Origin: an uncultured Paracoccaceae bacterium
GTDB taxonomy: Bacteria; Pseudomonadota; Alphaproteobacteria; Rhodobacterales; Rhodobacteraceae
Length of the DNA: 6,886 nucleotides
Reading direction: 5' to 3'
Assembly: GCA_937907485.1 (NCBI GenBank)
Contig: CALESR010000273.1
Span: 1-6,886, forward strand
Part shown: in pieces, positions 1 through 5,361 of the stretch
How positions within the stretch are numbered: position 1 is the stretch's first letter
Layout: each line of letters opens with the position of its first letter
Notes under the pieces: model-generated
The model's input: only the letters and a program-made list of their open reading frames with translations
Database searches by the model: none
What the model was told of the DNA's origin: nothing
Program-made: the position numbers and the translations under genes

Positions 1-13
1 TGCGCCGAATTCA

Positions 14-47
14 CCCCCCTGAGGATATTTGCAGAGCAAAGAGGGGG
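14..47 (+). repeat. Candidate dispersed intergenic element with a small inverted repeat
   Basis: The leader before prfA holds CCTGAGGATATTTG followed by GAGCAAAGAGGGGG. The arms CCCCCT (15-20) and AGGGGG (42-47) can pair as a 6-bp stem around a 21-base loop. From memory, similar 'GAGGATATTTG...CAAAGATGAAG' words recur between genes in Rhodobacterales genomes, often next to stop codons, and a TGA at 20-22 could end an upstream + strand gene. The sequence and pairing are visible. The link to a dispersed family is recall and was not checked. It could also simply be the tail of an upstream gene or a weak terminator. Confidence 0.3.
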
Positions 48-100
48 CCGGGCGGCGGCGGCACTTGACGTGTTGGCGGCTGTCGGGGCACATCCGCGCC

Positions 101-1156
101 ATGCTGCCCGGCGACACCCTTGACCAGATCACCCGCCGCTTCGAGTTTCTCGAGGCGCAGTTGAATGCCGGGGCCGAGCCCGCGAAGCTGGCCGAGATCG
201 CCCGCGAGTATCAGGACCTGAAGCCGGTGATCGGCGCGATTGACGGCTGGCGTCAGGCGCTGGTCGAGCGGACCGAGGCCGAGGCGCTGCGGTCCGAGCC
301 CGGAATGCGGGCGCTGGCCGACGAGGAAATGGCGCGGCTGGATGCGCTGCTGCCCGAGCTGGAGGCCAAGGTCCGGCTGGCGCTGTTGCCCTCGGACATT
401 GCCGATGCGCGCCCGGCCATCGTGGAAATCCGTCCCGGCACCGGCGGCGAGGAGGCGGCGCTGTTTGCCGCCGATCTGCTGCGCATGTATCAGCGCCACG
501 CCGATGCGAAGGGGTGGCGCTGCGAGATGATCTCGGAGACGCCGACCGAATTGGGGGGCCTGCGCGAGGCGGTCATGCGGGTGGTCGGCGAGGGGGTTTT
601 CGCCCGGCTGAAGTTCGAATCCGGCGTGCACCGCGTGCAGCGGGTGCCGGTGACGGAATCGGGCGGGCGCATCCATACCTCGGCGGCGACGGTGGCGGTG
701 CTGCCCGAGGCCAGCGAGGTCGATCTGCAGATCCCCGACAGCGATATCCGCATCGACACGATGCGGGCCTCGGGTGCGGGTGGCCAGCATGTGAACACCA
801 CCGACTCGGCGGTGCGCATCACCCATTTGCCCACCGGGATCATCGTCACCAGCGCGCAGAAGTCGCAGCACCAGAACCGGCGGCTGGCGATGGAGGTGTT
901 GCGCGCGCGGCTTTACGATCTGGAGCGGCAGAAGCTGGCCGATGCCCGCGCGTCCGAGCGCAAGTCGCAGGTCGGATCGGGGGATCGGTCGGAACGCATC
1001 CGCACCTATAATTTCCCGCAGGGCCGGGTGACCGATCACCGGATCGGCGTGACGCTGTATTCGCTGCCGCAGGTGCTGGCGGGCGAGTTGGACGGGTTGA
1101 TCGACCCCTTGGTCGCCGCCGATCAGGCGCGGCTGTTGGCCGAGATGGGCGCATGA
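101..1156 (+). CDS. prfA: Peptide chain release factor 1 (RF1)
   Basis: RF1 is a cytoplasmic protein that enters the ribosomal A site at UAA or UAG stop codons and triggers release of the finished peptide. The product is 351 residues, close to the usual length of about 355-360. Its N-terminal half is the helical and codon-reading part of a class I release factor. The stop-codon-reading PxT tripeptide is Pro183-Val184-Thr185, inside a block reading VQRVPVTESGGRIHTSA, which is the RF1 form and not the SPF form of RF2. The peptidyl-transferase GGQ motif is Gly227-Gly228-Gln229 within SGAGGQHVNTTDSAVR, followed by the conserved SQHQNR segment. ATG at 101 is chosen because homology begins there. 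The frame stays open upstream to a TTG at 29, but those 24 codons do not look like RF1. No strong Shine-Dalgarno precedes the ATG. The stop codon overlaps the start of prmC, whose product methylates Gln229, so the two are very likely co-transcribed and coupled. Confidence 0.96.
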   Translation: MLPGDTLDQITRRFEFLEAQLNAGAEPAKLAEIAREYQDLKPVIGAIDGWRQALVERTEAEALRSEPGMRALADEEMARLDALLPELEAKVRLALLPSDIADARPAIVEIRPGTGGEEAALFAADLLRMYQRHADAKGWRCEMISETPTELGGLREAVMRVVGEGVFARLKFESGVHRVQRVPVTESGGRIHTSAATVAVLPEASEVDLQIPDSDIRIDTMRASGAGGQHVNTTDSAVRITHLPTGIIVTSAQKSQHQNRRLAMEVLRARLYDLERQKLADARASERKSQVGSGDRSERIRTYNFPQGRVTDHRIGVTLYSLPQVLAGELDGLIDPLVAADQARLLAEMGA

Positions 1157-1968
1157 AGGCGGCGCTGGCGCAGGCGCAGGCGGCCCTGGGCGGCGGCGGG
1201 GCGGCGCTGGCCGAGGCGCGTTTGCTGCTGGGGCATGTGCTGGGGCTGGACCGCACGACGCTGCACCGGTTGGGCGACAGGGCGCCCGATGCCGGGGAAT
1301 GGGCGCGGTTCGAGGCGCTGGTGGCGCGGCGGCAGGCCAAGGAGCCGATGAGCCATCTGCTGGGGTATCGCGATTTCTGGGCGCAGCGGTTCCGGGTGAC
1401 GCACGATGTGCTCGACCCGAGGCCGGAAACCGAGGCGCTGGTGGCCGAGGCGCTGACGGCGCCGTTTGCGCGGGTGCTGGATCTGGGCACCGGCTCGGGC
1501 GCGATCGTGCTCAGCCTGTTGGGCGAGCGGCCTGCCGCGACCGGGCTGGGGGTGGATCTGTCGCCGGCCGCGCTGGCGGTGGCGCGGGGCAATGCGCAGG
1601 CGCTGGGGCTGGCGGCGCGGGCAGACTTTGCGCTGTCGGACTGGTTTGCCGCCGTGCCGGGGCGCTTTGATCTGATCGTCGCGAACCCGCCCTATATCGC
1701 CGAGGCCGAGATGGCGGGCCTGTCGCCCGAGCTGCGCCACGAGCCGCGCATGGCGCTGACGCCGGGGGGCGACGGGCTGGGCGCCTATCGCACGATTGCC
1801 GCAGGTGCGTGCGACCATCTGACAGCGGGTGGGCGGCTGCTGCTGGAGATCGGGCCGACGCAGGGCGCCGCGGTGTGTGCGCTGCTGGCTGCGGCCGGGA
1901 TGCAGGCGATCCGGGTGCTGCCGGACCTCGACGGGCGCGACCGGGTGGTGGCTGCACAGGCGACCTGA
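1153..1968 (+). CDS. prmC: Peptide chain release factor N5-glutamine methyltransferase PrmC (HemK)
   Basis: PrmC transfers a methyl group from S-adenosylmethionine to the side-chain amide of the GGQ glutamine in RF1 and RF2, which raises termination efficiency. The 271-residue product has the family layout. It starts with an N-terminal helical substrate-binding domain (about 1-75), followed by the linker with SHLLGYRDFW and LDPRPETE. The Rossmann-type methyltransferase fold comes next, with the SAM-binding glycine loop VLDLGTGSG at residues 108-116. The catalytic NPPY motif, Asn178-Pro-Pro-Tyr181, sits in DLIVANPPYIAE and contacts the target glutamine. E. coli PrmC is about 277 residues, so this copy is complete. 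Its ATG overlaps the prfA stop as ATGA, which implies translational re-initiation, and an independent ribosome-binding site is not obvious. Codon use is strongly G-rich (many GCG, GGG and GTG codons) compared with rpoD, which suggests modest expression. I see no missing catalytic residue. Confidence 0.95.
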   Translation: MKAALAQAQAALGGGGAALAEARLLLGHVLGLDRTTLHRLGDRAPDAGEWARFEALVARRQAKEPMSHLLGYRDFWAQRFRVTHDVLDPRPETEALVAEALTAPFARVLDLGTGSGAIVLSLLGERPAATGLGVDLSPAALAVARGNAQALGLAARADFALSDWFAAVPGRFDLIVANPPYIAEAEMAGLSPELRHEPRMALTPGGDGLGAYRTIAAGACDHLTAGGRLLLEIGPTQGAAVCALLAAAGMQAIRVLPDLDGRDRVVAAQAT

Positions 1969-2217
1969 GGCCGGTTTTCCCAGCCGAACCTGTGTCTTTT
2001 CGCCACTTTCGCGTGAAAATCCGCAGGATTGCCGGTTTGCGCCGCTGATTCGGGCTTGTCTCGCGCCGGGCATCGTGGTTAGTCGGACCGGTGATGCAGC
2101 GGGCCGCGCCTTGCCCGCCCATGCGCGCCATACCCACCTAGACAGACCCGGATTTTGCGCGCCACTGCGGCGACGGCATCGGGTCCAACGTCCCGACAAA
2201 GGCCGGAACATTCCCGC
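1969..2217 (+). other. Intergenic gap between prmC and the DUF4167 gene
   Basis: These 249 bases hold no gene that I can support. A weak AT-rich hairpin is possible: TTTTCGC (1997-2003) with GTGAAAA (2013-2019), 7 pairs including one G-U, loop 9. It is not followed by a T-run, so it is a poor terminator. Possible -35 hexamers are TTGTCT (2056-2061) and TTGCCC (2111-2116), but neither has a convincing -10 partner at 16-18 bases. A 15-codon frame (ATG 2094 to TAG 2139-2141) lacks a ribosome-binding site. The gap is long enough for a promoter and an untranslated leader for the DUF4167 gene, but the signals are too weak to place either. Confidence 0.5.
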
Positions 2218-3147
2218 ATGAGACCTTCGAACAAACGTTCGCGCTCCAAACAGAACCGTCCGCGCACGCTGGGCAATATCGTCAACCGGGTTTTCGACAG
2301 CTCAGGGCCCGAGGGCAAGGTGCGTGGCACGCCCCAGCAGATCATCGACAAATACAACCTGCTGGCGCGCGATGCGCAATTGTCGGGGGACCGTGTCGCG
2401 GCCGAGAATTTCCTGCAACACGCCGAACATTACACGCGGATGCTGAACGAAGCGCAGGCCGAAATGGCCCGCGACGGCGAGCAGCAGCGGCGCGACGGCG
2501 GCGTCCAGCAGAACGGCCAGAACCGGCGGTTCGAACCGGGCAGCGAGGGCGAGGCCGAGGCCGAGGGCAGCGAAGGCTTTGAGCCGCGCCAGTCCGAGGG
2601 GCGGCAGTTTGATGGTCGCCAGAATGATGGGCGTCAGAATGACGGGCGTCAGAACGATGGGCGCCAGAATGATGGGCGTCAGGGCGAACCGCGCAGCGAG
2701 GCCCGCGTGGCCGAACCCCGCGCCACCGAGCCCCGCAGCCCCGAGGCGCGCCCCGGCGAGCCGCGCACCGACAGTCGGCAGGACTGGAAAGACCGGCGCA
2801 ACAAGCGGTTCGACGAACGCCGCGCCCGCCGCGACCCGGCCGATCCGCGCGACGACCAGCGCCCTGCCCCGGCGGGCGAGGGCGAGTCGATGCTGGTGGA
2901 AACCCCGGAATCGCGGCCTGACTCGCGCCCCGAACCGCGGCGTGAGCCCCGGCCCGAGCCCCGCTCCGAGCCGCCGATCGAGGCGCAACTGCCCGACTTT
3001 CTGACCGCCGGCTTTGCCCCCAGCGCTCCTGTCGAGGCCGATGCGACCGAAGCCGCGCCCAAGGCCCGCCCGCGCAGCCGCCCGCGCAAGCCGCGCGTCG
3101 AAACCGAAGGTGACGCCCCCGCCGCCAGCAGCGACGCGGCGGAATGA
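2218..3147 (+). CDS. DUF4167 domain protein of unknown function with low-complexity charged tail
   Basis: The 309-residue product begins with a very basic stretch (RPSNKRSRSKQNRPR) and a conserved block, roughly residues 17-80, containing LGNIVNRVFDSSGPEGKVRG, TPQQIIDKYNLLARDAQLSG and DRVAAENFLQHAEHYTRM. I recognise this block as DUF4167, an alphaproteobacterial family often found beside prmC. The rest looks disordered: a Q/R/E/G-rich linker, a tandem DGRQN repeat (residues 132-156), then alternating EPR, SRP and RPEPR runs. A short hydrophobic patch (QLPDFLTAGFAP) and a basic end (KARPRSRPRKPR) close the protein. There is no signal peptide or membrane segment. ATG 2218 is chosen because the conserved block starts there. 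The frame extends to a TTG at 2155, but those codons look non-coding. The ribosome-binding site is weak. The basic head and RG/RE-rich tail would suit a nucleic-acid- or ribosome-associated protein, and the prfA-prmC neighbours hint at translation. Both are inference, and the function is unknown. Confidence 0.88.
   Translation: MRPSNKRSRSKQNRPRTLGNIVNRVFDSSGPEGKVRGTPQQIIDKYNLLARDAQLSGDRVAAENFLQHAEHYTRMLNEAQAEMARDGEQQRRDGGVQQNGQNRRFEPGSEGEAEAEGSEGFEPRQSEGRQFDGRQNDGRQNDGRQNDGRQNDGRQGEPRSEARVAEPRATEPRSPEARPGEPRTDSRQDWKDRRNKRFDERRARRDPADPRDDQRPAPAGEGESMLVETPESRPDSRPEPRREPRPEPRSEPPIEAQLPDFLTAGFAPSAPVEADATEAAPKARPRSRPRKPRVETEGDAPAASSDAAE
2596..2685 (+). repeat. In-frame 15-base tandem repeat encoding (DGRQN)n
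   Basis: Five 15-base units follow one another at 2611-2625, 2626-2640, 2641-2655, 2656-2670 and 2671-2685, of the form GAYGGKCGYCAGAAY. They encode DGRQN four times and DGRQG once. A diverged sixth unit, EGRQF, lies just before at 2596-2610. Units differ from each other mostly at silent third positions (GAT/GAC, CGT/CGC, AAT/AAC). The repeat uses GAT and AAT codons more than its surroundings. It keeps the reading frame, so a change in copy number would lengthen or shorten the linker by five residues per unit. Confidence 0.93.
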
Positions 3148-3168
3148 GCGCCTGGCGCTGACCGATGC

Positions 3169-3199
3169 CGGGGGCCCCTTGGGGCCCCTGTTGCTTTGG
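3169..3199 (+). terminator. Candidate intrinsic terminator after the DUF4167 gene
   Basis: GGGGCCC (3171-3177), loop CTTG (3178-3181) and GGGCCCC (3182-3188) form a perfect all-GC 7-bp stem with a tetraloop. A further C-G pair (3169/3190) and a G-T pair (3170/3189) extend it. The tail TGTTGCTTTGG is only moderately T-rich, so Rho-independent efficiency is uncertain. It lies 22 bases after the DUF4167 stop and before dnaG, where a unit boundary would be expected. The stem is also symmetrical enough to work on both strands. Confidence 0.6.
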
Positions 3200-3205
3200 C
3201 GGGTG

Positions 3206-3260
3206 TTGACCCGGCGCGCGCTGCGCGGTTGTGGAATTCATCCGCGCCCGGCCCTATATC
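3206..3260 (+). promoter_or_regulatory. Possible dnaG promoter elements
   Basis: Downstream of the hairpin, TTGACC (3206-3211) is a near-consensus -35 hexamer and TATATC (3255-3260) is a plausible -10, but they are 43 bases apart and cannot belong to one promoter. TTGACC would need its -10 near 3229-3235 (TTGTGG or TGTGGA, poor). TATATC would need its -35 near 3231-3237 (GTGGAA or TGGAAT, poor). A start site just after TATATC would leave a leader of roughly 28 bases carrying GGAG at 3278-3281. Alphaproteobacterial -10 boxes are often degenerate, so either remains possible. Confidence 0.3.
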
Positions 3261-3294
3261 TGTCGCGTTGCCCTTTCGGAGTCGCCCCGCCCCG

Positions 3295-5232
3295 ATGTCC
3301 CTGCCGCCCGGTTTCCTTGACGAATTGCGCAGCCGCGTGTCCATCGCGCAGGTGGTCGGCCGCGCCGTCACATGGGATCTGCGCAAATCCAATCAGGGCA
3401 AGGGCGATTTCTGGGCCCCCTGCCCGTTTCACAGCGAAAAATCCGCGTCTTTTCATGTCGATGACCGCAAGGGGTTCTATTACTGCTTTGGCTGTCAGGC
3501 CAAGGGCGACGCGCTGACCTTTCTGCAGCAATCGCAGAACATGGGCTTCATGGAGGCTGTCGAGACGCTGGCGCGCGAGGTCGGGATGGCGATGCCCGAG
3601 CGCGACGCGGGCGAGCGCCAGCGCGATGACCGGCGCATGACGCTGGTCGAGGTGATGGAAAAGGCGGTGCGATTTTACCGCATGCAGTTGATGGGCGGGC
3701 AGGCAGCCGAGGCGCGGGCCTATCTGGACCGGCGCGGGCTGAGCGCGCAGCAGCGTGAACGCTGGGAAATCGGCTTTGCCCCCGACAATCGGCAGGCGCT
3801 GTTCCACCATCTGACGCAGGCCGGGGTCAGCGCCGAGGTGATCGTCGAGGCCGGATTATGCGCGCAGCCCGATGACGGCGGCCAGCCCTTTGACCGGTTT
3901 CGCGGCCGCATCCTGTTCCCGATCCGCGATGCGAGGGGGCGGGCGATTGCCTTCGGCGGGCGGTCAATGGACCCGAACGCACGGGCCAAGTATCTGAATT
4001 CGCCGGAAACCCCGCTGTTCGACAAGGGCCGCACGCTCTACAACATCGGCCCGGCCCGCACCGCGACCGGCAAGGCGCAGCCCTTGGTGGTGGCCGAGGG
4101 CTATATGGATGTCATCGCGCTGGTCGGCGCCGGGTTCGAGGGGGCGGTGGCGCCGCTGGGCACGGCGGTGACCGAGGACCAGTTGCGGCTGATGTGGCGG
4201 ATGCATGACGAGCCGGTCATCGCGCTGGACGGCGATGCGGCGGGGCTGCGGGCGGGGCTGCGGCTGGCCGATCTGGCGCTGCCCTTGATCGCCGCCGGGC
4301 AATCGCTGCGCTTTGCCCTGCTGCCGGGCGGGCAAGACCCGGACGAGATCATCAAGACCAGCGGCCCGGCGGCGATGAAATCGGTGCTCGACCGCGCGGT
4401 GCCGATGGCCAAGTTGCTGTGGGACCGCGAGATTGCCGGCAAGGTGTTCGACAGCCCCGAGCGGCGCGCCGCGCTGGATCGCCGCCTGCGCGCGCTGATC
4501 GCCCGCATTCAGGACCCCAGCCTGCGCGAGCATTACGCCGAGGACTTTCGCCAGCAACGCCGCGCGCTGTTTGCCGACACCGCAGGCCCGTTCCGCCCCG
4601 GCCCGCTGAAGGGCCGCAAGGCCGCACCGCAGGCCGCGCTGCCCGGCACGCGGGGCTCGTTGCTGGCCTCGGGGGCCGAGGGCGCCGACGAGGCGCTGCG
4701 CGAGGCGCGGATTCTGGCGACGCTGTTCGCCCATCCCATGCTGCTGGGGGAATTCGACGACCGGCTGATGAGCCTCGACCCGATGCGCGACAGCCACCGC
4801 GCGCTGCAATCGGTGCTGCTGGCCGCGCTGCACGACAGCCCGCTGACCGGCTCGCTGGACGAACGCGGCGGCGCGGCGCTGCAGGCCCTGCGCGCCCTGC
4901 CCGATATCGCCGTCTCGCCGATCCTGCGGCCGCAGACCGACACCGACACCGTGCGCCGCTGTCTGGCCGAGGATTTCGACATCCTGTCGACCCGCCGCGC
5001 CAGCCGCCGCGAGATGGACGAGATCACCAGCGAATTGCAGGGCATTCCGGGCGAGCGGCTGACCTATCGTCTGGGCCAGACCGCCGCCGCGCTGGACCGG
5101 GCCGGGCGCGGCACCTTGGGCGAGTCGACCGCCGATCTGGGCGAGGACCGCGAATCACTGTCGAATCACCTGCAAACCTTGATCGATTCGCAGATCTGGG
5201 TGAAGAAAAAGCGACGTCCGCCGCCCGCCTGA
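3295..5232 (+). CDS. dnaG: DNA primase DnaG
   Basis: DnaG makes the short RNA primers that start leading strands and each Okazaki fragment, working with the replicative helicase DnaB at the fork. The product is 645 residues, in the normal range. Domains in order: an N-terminal CHC2 zinc-binding domain with Cys43, His46, Cys64 and Cys67 (PCPFH and YYCFGC). The catalytic core follows, with the conserved FGGR (220-223) and KYLNSPETPLFDKG (232-245) segments. The TOPRIM site comes next, with the acidic residue Glu268 in EGYMDV and Asp312/Asp314 in DGDAAG, which bind metal. The C-terminal part, from about residue 440, is diverged and is where the helicase-binding domain belongs. It ends in a basic KKKRR run. 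ATG 3295 is chosen because homology starts at once (PPGFLDELRSRVSIAQVVG). GGAG at 3278-3281 is a slightly distant ribosome-binding site. The frame runs open a further 33 codons upstream without matching DnaG. The gene precedes rpoD, as in the enterobacterial macromolecular-synthesis operon. Confidence 0.97.
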   Translation: MSLPPGFLDELRSRVSIAQVVGRAVTWDLRKSNQGKGDFWAPCPFHSEKSASFHVDDRKGFYYCFGCQAKGDALTFLQQSQNMGFMEAVETLAREVGMAMPERDAGERQRDDRRMTLVEVMEKAVRFYRMQLMGGQAAEARAYLDRRGLSAQQRERWEIGFAPDNRQALFHHLTQAGVSAEVIVEAGLCAQPDDGGQPFDRFRGRILFPIRDARGRAIAFGGRSMDPNARAKYLNSPETPLFDKGRTLYNIGPARTATGKAQPLVVAEGYMDVIALVGAGFEGAVAPLGTAVTEDQLRLMWRMHDEPVIALDGDAAGLRAGLRLADLALPLIAAGQSLRFALLPGGQDPDEIIKTSGPAAMKSVLDRAVPMAKLLWDREIAGKVFDSPERRAALDRRLRALIARIQDPSLREHYAEDFRQQRRALFADTAGPFRPGPLKGRKAAPQAALPGTRGSLLASGAEGADEALREARILATLFAHPMLLGEFDDRLMSLDPMRDSHRALQSVLLAALHDSPLTGSLDERGGAALQALRALPDIAVSPILRPQTDTDTVRRCLAEDFDILSTRRASRREMDEITSELQGIPGERLTYRLGQTAAALDRAGRGTLGESTADLGEDRESLSNHLQTLIDSQIWVKKKRRPPPA

Positions 5233-5342
5233 CGGCGTTTTCTGGCCGCGAATCACGCAATCAGTCCGCCCCCCCTGTGATTCGCCGTCGTCTGCCGTTA
5301 TCTGTGACTCCAGCCGAATCACTTCGTGCCCCATTTCGACTC
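5122..5342. promoter_or_regulatory. Dense cluster of GANTC (CcrM-type) sites across the dnaG end and dnaG-rpoD spacer
   Basis: GANTC occurs at 5122 (GAGTC), 5152, 5163, 5185 (GATTC), 5250, 5279 (GATTC), 5306 (GACTC), 5316 and 5338 (GACTC); positions without a form given are GAATC. That is nine sites in 221 bases, against twelve that I count by eye in the other 6,665. Four extend to GAATCAC (5152, 5163, 5250, 5316) and one to its reverse complement GTGATTC (5277-5283). In alphaproteobacteria GANTC is methylated at adenine by CcrM, and in Caulobacter the methylation state guides the sigma-70 cofactor GcrA. The clustering is visible in the sequence. A regulatory role on rpoD is inference. Confidence 0.6.
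5248..5285. repeat. Perfect 9-bp inverted repeat GCGAATCAC / GTGATTCGC
   Basis: The arms at 5248-5256 and 5277-5285 are exact reverse complements, separated by 20 bases that include a C-run. It starts 16 bases after the dnaG stop. Each arm holds one GANTC site. As RNA it would be a modest hairpin with no T-run after it, so it is a poor terminator. As DNA it has the form of a two-half-site operator, although 20 bases is a wide gap. It could stop or attenuate dnaG read-through, or bind a regulator of rpoD. The sequence does not decide between these. Confidence 0.55.
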
Positions 5343-5352
5343 GCCCCCAGCC

Positions 5353-5357
5353 GGAGG
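5353..5357 (+). promoter_or_regulatory. Ribosome-binding site of rpoD
   Basis: GGAGG lies four bases before the ATG at 5362. It is the strongest Shine-Dalgarno match ahead of any gene in the window and fixes the rpoD start. It fits the high translation expected for the primary sigma factor, although the spacing is at the short end. Confidence 0.85.
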
Positions 5358-5361
5358 AACC

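Noticed and set aside
65..93. TTGACG (65-70) as a -35 box for prfA
   Set aside because: The matching -10 position (GCACAT, 88-93) is poor, and transcription would start at or after the prfA ATG.
11..1039. A 342-codon open frame on the - strand opposite prfA
   Set aside because: Shadow of prfA, whose motifs are intact on the + strand. The - strand product is low-complexity and unlike any family I know.
1166..1210. G-rich runs at the start of prmC as a G-quadruplex
   Set aside because: The runs are mostly GG and GGG from GCG and GGC codons and lack four well-spaced GGG tracts. This is ordinary composition for the gene.
2094..2141. A 15-codon frame ahead of the DUF4167 gene as a possible leader peptide
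   Set aside because: No ribosome-binding site, no attenuator-like codon run, and a stop 76 bases before the gene. Frames this short are expected by chance.
1123..2211. A 362-codon open frame on the - strand opposite prmC and the following gap
   Set aside because: Most of it mirrors prmC. The part over the gap has no recognisable motif or convincing start signal.
2302..2988. A - strand open frame opposite the DUF4167 gene with Ile/Leu/Ala/Pro repeats
   Set aside because: Its repeat is the reverse reading of the DGRQN-coding repeat. The conserved DUF4167 block fixes the coding strand.
5298..5306. TTATCTGTG as a DnaA box
   Set aside because: Only the first five bases fit the TTATNCACA consensus. 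The last four do not, and there is no second box nearby.
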